Counted from the stretch's first letter, positions 31,498 through 40,543 are shown. The stretch is 42,804 bases of DNA from Hydrogenophilus sp. (GCA_020725265.1 DYFK01000007.1:14504-57307), one strand, 5' to 3'. Program-made: numbers and translations. The notes: a model not told the origin generated them from the letters alone.

Positions 31498-32823
31498 ATG
31501 ACCCAGATGACGCCCCAGGAAATTGTCCACGAACTCGACAAGCACATCGTCGGCCAGCACGCCGCCAAGCGCGCCTGCGCCATCGCCCTGCGCAACCGCT
31601 GGCGGCGCATGCGCGTGGCCGAGGGCCTGCGCCAGGAGATCACGCCGAAGAACATCCTGATGATCGGCCCCACCGGCGTCGGCAAGACCGAGATCGCGCG
31701 GCGTCTGGCGCGCCTGTCGCAGGCGCCGTTCATCAAGGTGGAGGCGACCAAGTTCACCGAGGTCGGCTATGTCGGCAAGGATGTCGAGAGCATCATCCGC
31801 GACCTCGCCGAGATCGCCGTCAAGCAGGCGCGCGAGGAAGCCACGCGGCGCGTGCGCATGCGCGCCGAGGAAGCCGCCGAGGAACGCGTGCTCGACGCCC
31901 TGCTGCCCGGCGCGCGCGACGCCTGGCAAAGCGGCGCCAGCCCGGAGGAGTCGGCGACCCGGCAGAAATTTCGCAAGATGCTCCGCGAGGGCCAGCTCGA
32001 CGACAAGGAAATCGAGATCGAGGTGGCCACGCCCGCCTCGCGGATGGAAATCTTCGCGCCGCCCGGCATGGAGGAGCTCACCACGCAGTTGCAGGGCATG
32101 TTCCAGAACCTCGGCCAGCGCCGCGGCAAGCCGCGCAAGCTGAAGATCGCCGAGGCGATGAAGCTGCTCGCCGACGAGGAGGCCGGCAAGCTGATCAACG
32201 AGGAGGAGGTGAAGCTCGCCGCGCTGCGCAATGTCGAGGCCAACGGCATCGTCTTCCTCGACGAGATCGACAAGATCGCCGGGCGCGAAGGGCAGGGCCC
32301 GGACGTCTCGCGCCAGGGCGTGCAGCGCGACCTGCTGCCGCTGGTGGAGGGCGCCACCGTCTCCACCAAGTTCGGCATGATCAAGACCGACCACATCCTG
32401 TTCATCGCCAGCGGCGCCTTCCATCTGTCCAAGCCGTCCGACCTGATCCCCGAGATGCAGGGCCGCTTTCCCATCCGCGTCGAGCTGTCCAGCCTCGACG
32501 TCGACGATTTCCAACGCATTCTCACCAGCACCGACGCCTGCCTGACCCGGCAATACCAGGCGCTCATGGAAACCGAGGGTGTCGCCCTGGAATTCAGCGA
32601 CGACGCCATCCGTCGCCTCGCCGAGATCGCCTGGCAGGTCAACGAACGCACCGAGAACATCGGCGCGCGCCGCCTCTACACGGTGATGGAACGCCTGCTC
32701 GACGAAATCTCCTTCGACGCCGACAAGCGCGAAGGCGAAACCCTGCGCATCGACGGCGAGTATGTGGATACCCGCCTCAAGGAGCTGGCGGCCAGCGAGG
32801 ATCTGGCGCGTTACGTGTTGTAG
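31498..32823 (+). CDS. hslU: ATP-dependent protease ATPase subunit HslU
   Basis: 441 residues from ATG 31498 ([20 protein letters not shown]), the family's usual start. It is an AAA+ unfoldase forming a hexamer that feeds substrates to the HslV peptidase. Walker A is [14 protein letters not shown] (57-70) and Walker [13 protein letters not shown]. The inserted I domain lies between (about 110-240, [19 protein letters not shown]), and the pore loop is GYVGKDVE. The end DLARYVL is the HslV-docking tail, so the protein expects a partner. hslV, normally directly upstream, is absent; the upstream neighbour is DUF4426 on the other strand. Confidence 0.97.
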   Translation: MTQMTPQEIVHELDKHIVGQHAAKRACAIALRNRWRRMRVAEGLRQEITPKNILMIGPTGVGKTEIARRLARLSQAPFIKVEATKFTEVGYVGKDVESIIRDLAEIAVKQAREEATRRVRMRAEEAAEERVLDALLPGARDAWQSGASPEESATRQKFRKMLREGQLDDKEIEIEVATPASRMEIFAPPGMEELTTQLQGMFQNLGQRRGKPRKLKIAEAMKLLADEEAGKLINEEEVKLAALRNVEANGIVFLDEIDKIAGREGQGPDVSRQGVQRDLLPLVEGATVSTKFGMIKTDHILFIASGAFHLSKPSDLIPEMQGRFPIRVELSSLDVDDFQRILTSTDACLTRQYQALMETEGVALEFSDDAIRRLAEIAWQVNERTENIGARRLYTVMERLLDEISFDADKREGETLRIDGEYVDTRLKELAASEDLARYVL

Positions 32824-32935
32824 TCGGGCGAATGCAAAAATCCCTTATCGCCCAATAAAAAAACCCTAGCCCGTCCAGGGCGTCGCCCCTGTAAAGTTCG
32901 CAAGTTTCTGATTCCCTTGATTTCCGGAGATTTCC

Positions 32936-34786
32936 ATGGCCAACCGTTCCACGCTCGAACCCAAAGTCGCCGCCGCCACGGCCGCCGCCGATCTGTTCGC
33001 CCTCGCGCGCGAGTGCTTCGATGATCCGACCGACATGGCCTATGCCAAGGATATCCTCACCGGCGCCGCCTTCACCGGTGACGCCGACGCGCGCAAGGCG
33101 CTCGACAAGGTCGCCGGCGACGCCATGTTCACCAAGGATTTCGTCACCCTGGCGATCGGCTACAAGGCGCTCGGCGATGCCGACAAGGCCAAGGAAATGC
33201 TCGGCCAGGGCGCCGACTTCGCCATGGACGGCGGCGAGAAGGTGTCCGTCGGCATGGGCCAGTGGCTGGCGCTGGCCGATGCCGCCGCCGCCGCCAAGGC
33301 GCTGGCCGGCGCGTTGAAGGAAGTCTCCGCCACCGAGGAACTGTACGGCCTGGCCAACGTGGTGGCCGAGCTGAACGACCCCGCGCTGTTCGGCCAGGTG
33401 ATCGACAAGATCAAGGCCAAGGCCGGTCGCGCCGCCGATTTCGCGCGTCTGGCGAAGACCATGGCCAAGGGCGGCGATACCGCCAAGGCGGTCGAGGTGA
33501 TCAACGAGGGCGCCGCCAAGTATGGCAGCCCGGCCGACTTGATCACGCTGTCCGGCGCCATGAGCGAAATCGATCCCGCCGCCGCTGGCGCGCTGTACGA
33601 CAAGGCGCTCGATTCCGCCAAGGATTTCACCGCCCTGATGCAGGTGCTGGCCGCCGCCGCCGGCAACGCCGAATTCACCAAGGCCGTGCTGGCCAAGGCC
33701 GGCGCCGTGGCCGGCGTAACCGGCGAGCTGATCCAGCTGGCCGACGCCTATGCCGGTATCGGCGATGCCCAGGGTGTTACCGACATGCTGACCAAGGCCG
33801 AGGAATCAGTCGCCAACCTGGACGAGATGCGCAAGGTGGTGGAGGCGGTGAACAAGCACGCCGCCGGCGATGCCGCGCGTGTCGAACGGGTCGCCACCAA
33901 GCTGGCCAAGCGCGAGGCCAATCAGGCCAAGTACGTCGAGCTGCAGAACGAGGAAGCCAAGTGCACGACGATCAAGCAGTTCATCGCGCTGGCCGATCGC
34001 ATCATGGCCGACCTCGACGACGCCGCTTACGCCAGCAAGGTGCTGGGCCTGGCGGAAGCCAAGATGCGCGAGGAAGGCGCCTTCCACTTCGCCCGCTTCA
34101 AGTCGCTGATCCTCGGCGTCGACCGTCTCGGCGATAAGGAATGGCTGGGCAAGCTGCTCGACGAAAGCGTCGCCAATGCCGCCGACTTCGTCTGGTTCCG
34201 CGAGATCGTCATGACCTGCGCCACCGAGCTCAAGGACGCCGAATACGGCAAGGCCCGCGCGCGCGCCTACGTCGAGGGCCGCGCGCTGGGTGACAGCGCC
34301 TACGACTACACCAAGATGGCGGAAACCGCGCAGACCGCGCTGGGTGATTCGGCGCTGGCCGCCAAGTTGCTGGCGGATGCCGCCGCGCGGGCCAGCGATC
34401 ATTACGCGTTGGCGCATACCGCCAAGCTGTACCGCGACATCGGCGACGACGCCAACGCCAACGCGCTGTTCGCCAAGGCGGTTGAAGCCTGTTCCAGCGG
34501 CGACCAGTGCGTGCAATTGGCGACGCGACTGAAGGCTTACGAGCTGCCGAAATCCGAGATCGCGCCGCTGATGGATGCCTGTGGCGGCCGTCTCGCCAGC
34601 ACCAGCGACAAGCTGCGTTGGGCCGAGGGCGTGGCCGACCTGCTGCTCGACGGCGCTTGGGCCGACAAGGCCTATGGCGCCATCGCCGACAGCTTCACCA
34701 GTGAAGCCGACAAGAAGCGTTTCGCGCTGAGCCGGCAGATGCGCATGGGCTACCGCTTCTTCGGTCCGGGCGTGCAGGCGCACTGA
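32936..34786 (+). CDS. Unrecognised 616-residue alpha-solenoid protein
   Basis: Not recognised. 616 residues, no signal peptide or membrane helix. It is nearly all short amphipathic helices, very rich in Ala, Asp and Lys, with a 32-38 residue spacing of segments such as LAIGYKALGDADKAKEML, LAKTMAKGGDTAKAVEVI, LADAYAGIGDAQGVTDML and LAHTAKLYRDIGDDANANA. This is the pattern of degenerate TPR- or Sel1-like repeats, giving a long superhelical scaffold. The end, LSRQMRMGYRFFGPGVQAH, is less repetitive. Ribosome binding site CCGGAGA is well placed before ATG 32936, and a terminator follows at 34810, so it is a single-gene unit. Its very strong GC-rich, Gly/Ala/Asp-biased codons suggest native origin and good expression. 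The cytoplasmic role is unknown; position just before the flagellar operon is suggestive but not evidence. Confidence 0.85.
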   Translation: MANRSTLEPKVAAATAAADLFALARECFDDPTDMAYAKDILTGAAFTGDADARKALDKVAGDAMFTKDFVTLAIGYKALGDADKAKEMLGQGADFAMDGGEKVSVGMGQWLALADAAAAAKALAGALKEVSATEELYGLANVVAELNDPALFGQVIDKIKAKAGRAADFARLAKTMAKGGDTAKAVEVINEGAAKYGSPADLITLSGAMSEIDPAAAGALYDKALDSAKDFTALMQVLAAAAGNAEFTKAVLAKAGAVAGVTGELIQLADAYAGIGDAQGVTDMLTKAEESVANLDEMRKVVEAVNKHAAGDAARVERVATKLAKREANQAKYVELQNEEAKCTTIKQFIALADRIMADLDDAAYASKVLGLAEAKMREEGAFHFARFKSLILGVDRLGDKEWLGKLLDESVANAADFVWFREIVMTCATELKDAEYGKARARAYVEGRALGDSAYDYTKMAETAQTALGDSALAAKLLADAAARASDHYALAHTAKLYRDIGDDANANALFAKAVEACSSGDQCVQLATRLKAYELPKSEIAPLMDACGGRLASTSDKLRWAEGVADLLLDGAWADKAYGAIADSFTSEADKKRFALSRQMRMGYRFFGPGVQAH

Positions 34787-34809
34787 TTCCGGAGCGCGTT
34801 TCCGCTTTG

Positions 34810-34838
34810 AAAACGGCTGGCGTTGGTCAGCCGTTTTT
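34810..34838 (+). terminator. Terminator after the solenoid protein gene
   Basis: AAAACGGCTG (34810-34819) pairs with CAGCCGTTTT (34828-34837) around an eight-base loop, ending in a TTTTT tract. It lies 24 bases past the stop and separates this unit from the flagellar operon. Confidence 0.88.
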
Positions 34839-34884
34839 CGTTTCCGGAATCGCCCGGATGCCCCGATTTTCGCGGGCTGGCGCG

Positions 34885-34893
34885 TGCTAAACT
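34885..34893 (+). promoter_or_regulatory. Extended -10 element before flhB
   Basis: TGC-TAAACT, the same element as before DUF2782, predicts a start near 34900. A small hairpin (CCGGCT/AGCCGG, 34918-34932) lies in the leader just before flhB. No sigma-54 GG-N10-GC pattern was found. Confidence 0.4.
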
Positions 34894-34940
34894 GCCCCGC
34901 ATTTTAATAACCTGGCGCCGGCTTCCAGCCGGACCCGAGG

Positions 34941-36107
34941 ATGGCGGAAGACAGCGATCTCGAAAAGACCGAACCGGCATCGCCGCGCAAGCTGAGCAAG
35001 GCTCGCGAGCAGGGCAACGTGCCGCGTTCGCGCGAGCTCGCCACCTTCGCCATCCTGCTGGTCAGCGGTGGCGCCATCGCGGTCATGGGCGTCGCCATGT
35101 TCCGCGGTCTCGACGGCGTCATGCGCAAGACCCTGAGCTTCAATGCCGTCGATGTGGCCAGCACCGGCATGATGGGGCGCGATCTGCTGGAGGCCGGCAC
35201 CGATGGCTTGCTCATGTTCCTGCCGATGGCGGCGGCGATCCTGCTTGCCGCGGTACTGGCCAACGTGGTGATGTCCGGCTGGGTGTTTTCCACCGAGGCG
35301 TTCCAGCCCAGGTTCTCCAAGCTGAACCCGCTGTCCGGCATTGCCCGCATGTTTTCCCGGCAGTCCCTGGTCGAGCTGGTCAAGGCCCTGCTCAAGGGCG
35401 CGCTGATCGCTGGCGTCGCCGGCTGGATGATCTGGCGTCAGCACGACGGCATCCTGTCGCTGTCGAGCGAGCCGCTCGACGCCGCCGTCGTCCATTTCGC
35501 CCAGATTACCCTGCTCACCTTCATCGCCGCCGCCGCCGCCTTCGCGCTGATCGTGGTGCTGGACGTGCCGTTCCAGGTCTGGCACTACCACCACGGCTTG
35601 CGCATGACCAAGGACGAGGTGCGCCAGGAAAGCAAGGAGATGGACGGCGATCCCCAGATCAAGGCGCGCATCCGCTCGCTTCAGCGCGAGGCTGCGCGCC
35701 GACGCATGATGCAGGCGGTGCCGAAGGCGGACGTGGTGGTCACCAACCCCATGCATTTCGCGGTCGCGTTGCAATACGACGAACGCCGGATGAGCGCGCC
35801 GCTGGTGCTGGCCAAGGGCTCGCAACTGGTCGCCGAACGGATCAAGGAGCTGGCGCGCGAGCATCGCGTGCCGGTGGTCGAGGCGCCGCCACTGGCGCGC
35901 GCGCTGCACCGCCATGTCGAGATCGGCGAGACCATCCCGGCGACCTTGTTCACCGCCGTCGCCCAGGTGCTGGCCTATGTCTATCAGCTCAATCAGGCCA
36001 TGAATCCGACCCCGCCAAGCGATTGGCAGGTGCCGCCGAATCTGGATCCGGCCACCCGTGGCTCGATCGGGACGACGCCTGAAACCGCCACGCAAGGTAC
36101 TGGCTGA
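34941..36107 (+). CDS. flhB: Flagellar type III export protein FlhB
   Basis: 388 residues. The N-terminus reads MAEDSDLEKTEPASPRKLSK, followed by AREQGNVPRSREL, then four membrane helices (ILLVSGGAIAVMGVAMF, FLPMAAAILLAAVLANVVM and two later). The cytoplasmic domain follows, with YHHGLRMTKDEVRQESKEMD. FlhB switches the flagellar export apparatus from rod/hook to filament substrates after self-cleavage at NPTH. Here that site is NPMH (N269, P270, M271, H272): the Asn and Pro needed for cleavage and the His are kept, the Thr is changed. GAGG directly abuts the ATG at 34941, an unusually short spacing, but the start is well supported by the conserved N-terminus. It is the first gene of a flagellar operon and overlaps flhA by one base. 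Confidence 0.97.
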   Translation: MAEDSDLEKTEPASPRKLSKAREQGNVPRSRELATFAILLVSGGAIAVMGVAMFRGLDGVMRKTLSFNAVDVASTGMMGRDLLEAGTDGLLMFLPMAAAILLAAVLANVVMSGWVFSTEAFQPRFSKLNPLSGIARMFSRQSLVELVKALLKGALIAGVAGWMIWRQHDGILSLSSEPLDAAVVHFAQITLLTFIAAAAAFALIVVLDVPFQVWHYHHGLRMTKDEVRQESKEMDGDPQIKARIRSLQREAARRRMMQAVPKADVVVTNPMHFAVALQYDERRMSAPLVLAKGSQLVAERIKELAREHRVPVVEAPPLARALHRHVEIGETIPATLFTAVAQVLAYVYQLNQAMNPTPPSDWQVPPNLDPATRGSIGTTPETATQGTG

Positions 36108-38185
36108 TGGCCGACGCGATCGCCGCCCAACGCGGCCTGCAATGGCAGAAGATGGCCGCGCCGATTCTGGTCATCGCCATCCTGGCGATGATGATCCTGC
36201 CGTTGCCGCCGTTCCTGCTCGATCTGCTGTTCACCTTCAACATCGCCCTGGCGATGATCGTGCTGCTGATCAGCCTGTACACCCTGAAGCCGCTGGAGTT
36301 CTCGGTGTTCCCGACGGTGTTGCTGATGACCACACTGCTGCGGCTGTCGCTGAATGTTGCCTCGACCCGGGTGGTGCTCATGGAAGGCCATACCGGCGCC
36401 GATGCCGCCGGCAAGGTGATCGAGGCGTTCGGCCAGTTTCTGGTCGGCGGCAACTACACGGTCGGCCTGGTCGTCTTCATCATCCTGGTGATCATCAACT
36501 TCGTCGTCATCACCAAGGGCGCCGGGCGCATCGCCGAGGTTTCCGCGCGCTTCACCCTGGACGCCATGCCGGGCAAGCAGATGGCGATCGACGCCGATCT
36601 CAACGCCGGCCTGATCGGCGAGGACGAGGCCCGCCGCCGGCGCGCGGAGATCGCCCAGGAAGCCGATTTCTACGGTTCCATGGACGGTGCCTCCAAGTTC
36701 GTGCGCGGCGACGCCGTCGCCGGCATCATCATCATGCTGATCAACATCATCGGCGGTCTGGTCGTCGGCATGGCGCAGCACAACCTCGGCCTCGGCCAGG
36801 CCGCCGAGGTCTACATCCTGCTGACCATCGGCGACGGTCTGGTCGCGCAGATTCCGGCACTGATCATCTCGACCGCCGCCGGCATCGTCGTTTCCCGGGT
36901 CTCCAGCGAGCAGGATCTCAATCAGCAGATGGTTACCCAGGTGTTCGGACGGCCGCGGGCACTGTTCCTGACCAGCGGCATCCTGGCGCTGATGGGCATG
37001 ATCCCGGGCATGCCCAATCTGGCCTTCCTGCTGATCGGCGGCATCCTGGCGGCATCGGCGTACTGGATCATGCTGCGCGAGCGGGCGGAGGCGGAGGCGC
37101 CGCCGGTCGAGACGGCACCGGTCAAGCCCGAAGAGCCCCAGGAAGTCGGCTGGCACGACGTCGCCCAGGTCGACCGGCTCGGCCTGGAAGTCGGCTACCG
37201 GCTGGTGCCGCTGGTCGACAAGAACCAGGATGGCGAACTGCTGCGCCGGATCCGGGGCATCCGCAAGAAAATCGCCAATGACCTCGGTTTTCTGGTGCCC
37301 GCGGTCCATATCCGCGACAACCTGCAACTGAAGCCGAATGCCTACCGCGTGACCCTGAAGGGCGTCGGCATCGCCGATGGCGAGGCGATCGTCGGCAAGT
37401 ACCTGGCGATCAATCCGGGGCGGGTGCTGGGCGCCATCAGCGGCCAACCGGCGACCGATCCGGCCTATGGCCTGCCGGCGGTGTGGATCGACACCAGTCA
37501 GCGCGAACAGGCGCAAACCTACGGCTATACCGTGGTCGACGCCGGTACCGTGGTCGCCACTCATCTGACCAAGGTCATCAACGAGCATGCCCCGGAATTG
37601 CTCGGCCGCGAGGAAACCCAGCAATTGCTCGACCATGTCGGCAAGCAGTACCCGAAACTGGTCGAGGAGCTGACGCCCAAACAACTGCCGGTGACCAGCG
37701 TGCAGAAAGTGCTGCAGAACCTGCTGGAGGAACAGGTTCACATCCGCGACATGCGCACCGTGCTGGAAACCCTGGCCGAACAGGCGGGCCGCACCCAGGA
37801 TACCGACGAGCTCACGGCGGCGGCGAGGATCGCGCTGGGGCGTGCTATCATCCAGGAAATCTTTGGAGGAGCGCAGGAATTGCCGGTGATGGCTCTGGAG
37901 CCTAACCTCGAGCACATCCTGATGCAGGCCTTGGCCTCCCGTGGTGACGCGGGAGTGGGATTGGAGCCCGGTCTGGCGGAAAAGCTGGTTCGGGAAACCG
38001 TCTCGGCCGTGGAGCGACAGGAGAGCGCGGGCCAGCCCGCCGTGTTGTTGTCCCCGCCCGCCATCCGGCCGGTTCTCGCCCGTTTCCTTCGTCGTTCCGC
38101 GCCCAGCCTCAAGGTGCTTTCGCACGCCGAAGTGCCCGATGGCCGCAATATCCGCATCGTTTCCCTGATCGGTAGCGGCGCATGA
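36107..38185 (+). CDS. flhA: Flagellar type III export protein FlhA
   Basis: 692 residues. Eight membrane helices lie in the first 320 residues, including the conserved PLPPFLLDLLFTFNIALAMI and the loop DAMPGKQMAIDADLNAGLI, with the FHIPEP-family ion-conducting region. The cytoplasmic domain (about 345-692) starts after an acidic linker and includes DNLQLKPNAYRV and LVEELTPKQLPVTSVQKVLQ, the chaperone-docking part. It forms the nonameric ring of the export gate. Start and stop overlap the neighbours (1 base with flhB, ATGA with flhF). No oddity was seen. Confidence 0.98.
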   Translation: MADAIAAQRGLQWQKMAAPILVIAILAMMILPLPPFLLDLLFTFNIALAMIVLLISLYTLKPLEFSVFPTVLLMTTLLRLSLNVASTRVVLMEGHTGADAAGKVIEAFGQFLVGGNYTVGLVVFIILVIINFVVITKGAGRIAEVSARFTLDAMPGKQMAIDADLNAGLIGEDEARRRRAEIAQEADFYGSMDGASKFVRGDAVAGIIIMLINIIGGLVVGMAQHNLGLGQAAEVYILLTIGDGLVAQIPALIISTAAGIVVSRVSSEQDLNQQMVTQVFGRPRALFLTSGILALMGMIPGMPNLAFLLIGGILAASAYWIMLRERAEAEAPPVETAPVKPEEPQEVGWHDVAQVDRLGLEVGYRLVPLVDKNQDGELLRRIRGIRKKIANDLGFLVPAVHIRDNLQLKPNAYRVTLKGVGIADGEAIVGKYLAINPGRVLGAISGQPATDPAYGLPAVWIDTSQREQAQTYGYTVVDAGTVVATHLTKVINEHAPELLGREETQQLLDHVGKQYPKLVEELTPKQLPVTSVQKVLQNLLEEQVHIRDMRTVLETLAEQAGRTQDTDELTAAARIALGRAIIQEIFGGAQELPVMALEPNLEHILMQALASRGDAGVGLEPGLAEKLVRETVSAVERQESAGQPAVLLSPPAIRPVLARFLRRSAPSLKVLSHAEVPDGRNIRIVSLIGSGA

Positions 38186-39669
38186 TCAAGAAATTTCACG
38201 CCGCCACCACCCGCGATGCCCTGCGCCAGGTGCGCGACGCGCTCGGCGCCAACGCCATCATCCTGTCCAACCGGCAGGTCGCGGGCGGCATCGAGATCAT
38301 CGCCGTCGCCGACATGGACATGGCCGCCTTGGCCGCGCAAGCGGAGCCAGCGCGCGAGGCGCCGCGGACGGCCGCCCCGCCGCCGCCCCAACCCCAGCAG
38401 CCGCTCTGGCGGGATTCGACACGCCCGGCTCCGTCGGCGCCGGTCTACAGCACGCCGGACTGGCCGGCGGCGGCGCCGATGCCGACCCTGGAAGAGGCGC
38501 GACCACATATCGCCAGCCTGGCCGAATATCTGGCCCAGCGCGAGGCGTCCCTGATCAAGCCGTCACCCGCCCGGCAAGCGGCGCGGGCGGCGCAAGCCAC
38601 ACCGCGCCCGGCGCCGGAAACGGTGACCGCGTCGCCGCGGCCGTCGCCCAGCCCGCATGCGCCGGCCGAGCCGGTCGCCGCTCCGGAAGCCGTGGAGGCC
38701 CTGGCCCGCGAAATGCGGTTGCTGCGTGGCCTGGTCGAGGGCCAGCTCGCGGGATTCGCGTGGAATGATCTGAGCCGGCGCGATCCACGTCGGGCCGAAG
38801 CCATGAAGCGCCTGCTGGCCGCCGGTTTCTCGCCGGCGTTCTCGCGCATGCTGCTGGATCGTCTGCCGGAAGAGGAGGCGGAGCTCACGCAGGCCATGAA
38901 ATGGCTGAAAAGCACGATCGCGCACAACCTGAAAGTGGCCGACAGCGATGCCGACATCATCGAGCGCGGCGGTGTCTATGCCCTGGTCGGCCCCACCGGC
39001 GTCGGCAAGACCACCACCGTCGCCAAGCTGGCGGCGCGCGCGGTGTTGCGCCATGGCGCCGCCAAGGTGGCGCTGATCACCACCGACACCTACCGGATCG
39101 GCGCCCAGGATCAACTGCGGATCTACGGCCGCATCCTGGGTACCCAGGTGTTCGCCGTGCGCGACGAAAACGACCTGGAATTGACGCTTTCCGATCTCGC
39201 CAACCGACATCTGGTGTTCATCGACACGGTCGGCATGAGTCAGCGCGACAAACGGGTCGCCGAACAGGGCGGGCTGTTGTGCGGCGACGACCGCGAGGTC
39301 CGTCGTCTGCTCCTGCTGGGCGCGCCCAGCCAGGGGCTGACCCTGGAGGAGGTCGCCCGCGCCTACAGCGGCCCTGGCCTGATCGGTTGCATCATCACCA
39401 AGATCGATGAGGCACTGACGTTCGGGCCGGTGCTCGACGTCGCCATCCGTCACGAGTTGCCGGTGCATTACGTCACCAACGGCCAGCGCGTGCCGGAAGA
39501 CCTGCATCTGGCCAATCCGGTATATCTGGCCGACCGCGCGTTCCGCATGCAGCAGCGCGAGCCGGCCTACGCGCAAAGCGAAAGCGATTATCCGATCCTG
39601 ATGGCGGCGGCCCAGGAAAGCGCGGGCATGGTCGATCTGGACCAAGGGGTGCGCGATGCGGCTGGCTGA
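38182..39669 (+). CDS. flhF: Flagellar SRP-like GTPase FlhF
   Basis: 495 residues. It opens MIKKFHAATTRDALRQVRDA, the conserved FlhF start, then a long Pro/Ala-rich disordered B region (about 55-175). The N domain (EAVEALAREMRLLRGLVEGQ) leads into the G domain: [17 protein letters not shown] (P-loop), TTDTYRIGAQDQLRIYGRIL, DTVGMSQRD (usually DTAGM) and ITKIDEA. FlhF sets the position and number of polar flagella, so a polar flagellum is likely. Its GTPase is stimulated by the N-terminal helix of FlhG, encoded immediately downstream. The next gene starts 14 bases before this stop. The A-to-V change in the G3 motif should not by itself block GTP binding. Confidence 0.97.
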   Translation: MIKKFHAATTRDALRQVRDALGANAIILSNRQVAGGIEIIAVADMDMAALAAQAEPAREAPRTAAPPPPQPQQPLWRDSTRPAPSAPVYSTPDWPAAAPMPTLEEARPHIASLAEYLAQREASLIKPSPARQAARAAQATPRPAPETVTASPRPSPSPHAPAEPVAAPEAVEALAREMRLLRGLVEGQLAGFAWNDLSRRDPRRAEAMKRLLAAGFSPAFSRMLLDRLPEEEAELTQAMKWLKSTIAHNLKVADSDADIIERGGVYALVGPTGVGKTTTVAKLAARAVLRHGAAKVALITTDTYRIGAQDQLRIYGRILGTQVFAVRDENDLELTLSDLANRHLVFIDTVGMSQRDKRVAEQGGLLCGDDREVRRLLLLGAPSQGLTLEEVARAYSGPGLIGCIITKIDEALTFGPVLDVAIRHELPVHYVTNGQRVPEDLHLANPVYLADRAFRMQQREPAYAQSESDYPILMAAAQESAGMVDLDQGVRDAAG

Positions 39670-40543
39670 TCCGGGTGGCCCAGCCCACGGTGACGATCAG
39701 GCAACCGGTCTGCGGCGTTTGTTCGCGGCCCGGCCGGTGTTCAACACGCTCGGCGTGCTGGGCCCGGACGCGCGCCGGACAGCTCGCGCCAGCGCCGCGC
39801 TCGCGCTCGGTCTCGGGCGCCAGGGCTACCGCGTGCTGGTGCTCGACGAGGCGGGCGCCCCGGACAATGTCGGCACCCTGCTGAATCTTCCGGCCTGGCG
39901 CGGATTGGCCGACGCGCCCGCGCACGGGCTGGCCGCCGTCGCCCAACCCGCCGGCGATGGCGTTGCCCTGATGGCGGCGCGTGACGGTGTGGCGACCCTG
40001 GCGGGTATCCCGGAACAGGCCATGCGGACCCTGGCCGAGGACTGGCGCGAGCGCGCCGATTTTCCGGAATGGCTGCTGCTGAACGGTGGCGCGTCCGCCG
40101 AGCCGATTTCCCTGGCGATGACCGCCGGTATCCGGGTTCTGGTATTGCCGAACAACAAGGCCCGCCTGGCCGATGGCTACGCGCTGATGAAGGCCGCGCA
40201 ATCGATCTGCGCCGGCCGGAGCTGGCTGGTTCTGGTGGAGGGGGCCGATCTGGCGCAGGCACGCGCGCTGTTCCTGTCGCTGCGCCAGACCGCCAGCCGT
40301 TTTCTGGGGATCACGCCCGAATTGCTCGGGAATCTGTCGCCGGCCAAGCGGGGCCGGCCATCGGATCCGTTCGATGACGCCCAGGTCGACGTGCTCGCGG
40401 AGGATGTCGCCGCGCGTCCCTGCCCTGATCCGATCGATTTCGAACAATATTGGCGGCGCATGTGGCTGTACAGCCGCGTGGCCATCGACAAGTCCGGCAA
40501 GAGGCTGGCTCATGGACAATCCCGGCAGCGCGCTTGCCAGTGA
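39656..40543 (+). CDS. FlhG/FleN-like protein lacking the ATP-binding P-loop
   Basis: 295 residues in the flhF-flhG-fliA position. The N-terminus keeps DDQATGLRRLFAARP, the DQAxxLR helix that activates FlhF. The MinD/FlhG fold continues (GYRVLVLDEAG, LLNGGASAEPISLAM, GIRVLVLPNN), but the segment where SGKGGVGKT should be reads LGVLGPDARRTARASAAL (about 33-49), with no deviant Walker A lysines. ATP binding and ATP-driven dimerisation are therefore unlikely. The start overlaps flhF by 14 bases and the end overlaps fliA by 32 bases. The frame is open throughout, with the same codon use as neighbours, so this is a working variant rather than a pseudogene. It should still control flagellar number by acting on FlhF, perhaps without the usual membrane cycling. 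The family assignment rests mainly on position and the DQAxxLR motif. Confidence 0.8.
   Translation: MRLADPGGPAHGDDQATGLRRLFAARPVFNTLGVLGPDARRTARASAALALGLGRQGYRVLVLDEAGAPDNVGTLLNLPAWRGLADAPAHGLAAVAQPAGDGVALMAARDGVATLAGIPEQAMRTLAEDWRERADFPEWLLLNGGASAEPISLAMTAGIRVLVLPNNKARLADGYALMKAAQSICAGRSWLVLVEGADLAQARALFLSLRQTASRFLGITPELLGNLSPAKRGRPSDPFDDAQVDVLAEDVAARPCPDPIDFEQYWRRMWLYSRVAIDKSGKRLAHGQSRQRACQ

Noticed and set aside
30943-32553. Long minus-strand frame of 536 codons running from DUF4426 back through hslU
   Set aside because: Only the last 142 codons, from ATG 31371 with a signal peptide and AGGAGA, form a sensible protein; the rest is antisense to hslU.
32821-32870. GGGCGA...TCGCCC hairpin after hslU as a terminator
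   Set aside because: The six-base stem has a 16-base loop and is followed by AATAAAAAAA on the plus strand rather than a T tract.
32893-32918. TAAAGTT before the solenoid gene as a sigma-28 flagellar promoter
   Set aside because: The -35-like TAAAGTT is there, but eleven bases later the sequence is GATTCCCT, not GCCGATAA.
34870-34900. Sigma-54 promoter before flhB
   Set aside because: TGGCGCG is present, but no GC pair lies ten bases after the GG; the spacing to the next GC candidates is wrong.
35993-38125. Minus-strand frame of 710 codons opposite flhA
   Set aside because: flhA is unmistakable on the plus strand and the antisense product is Asp/Gln/Arg-rich without domains.
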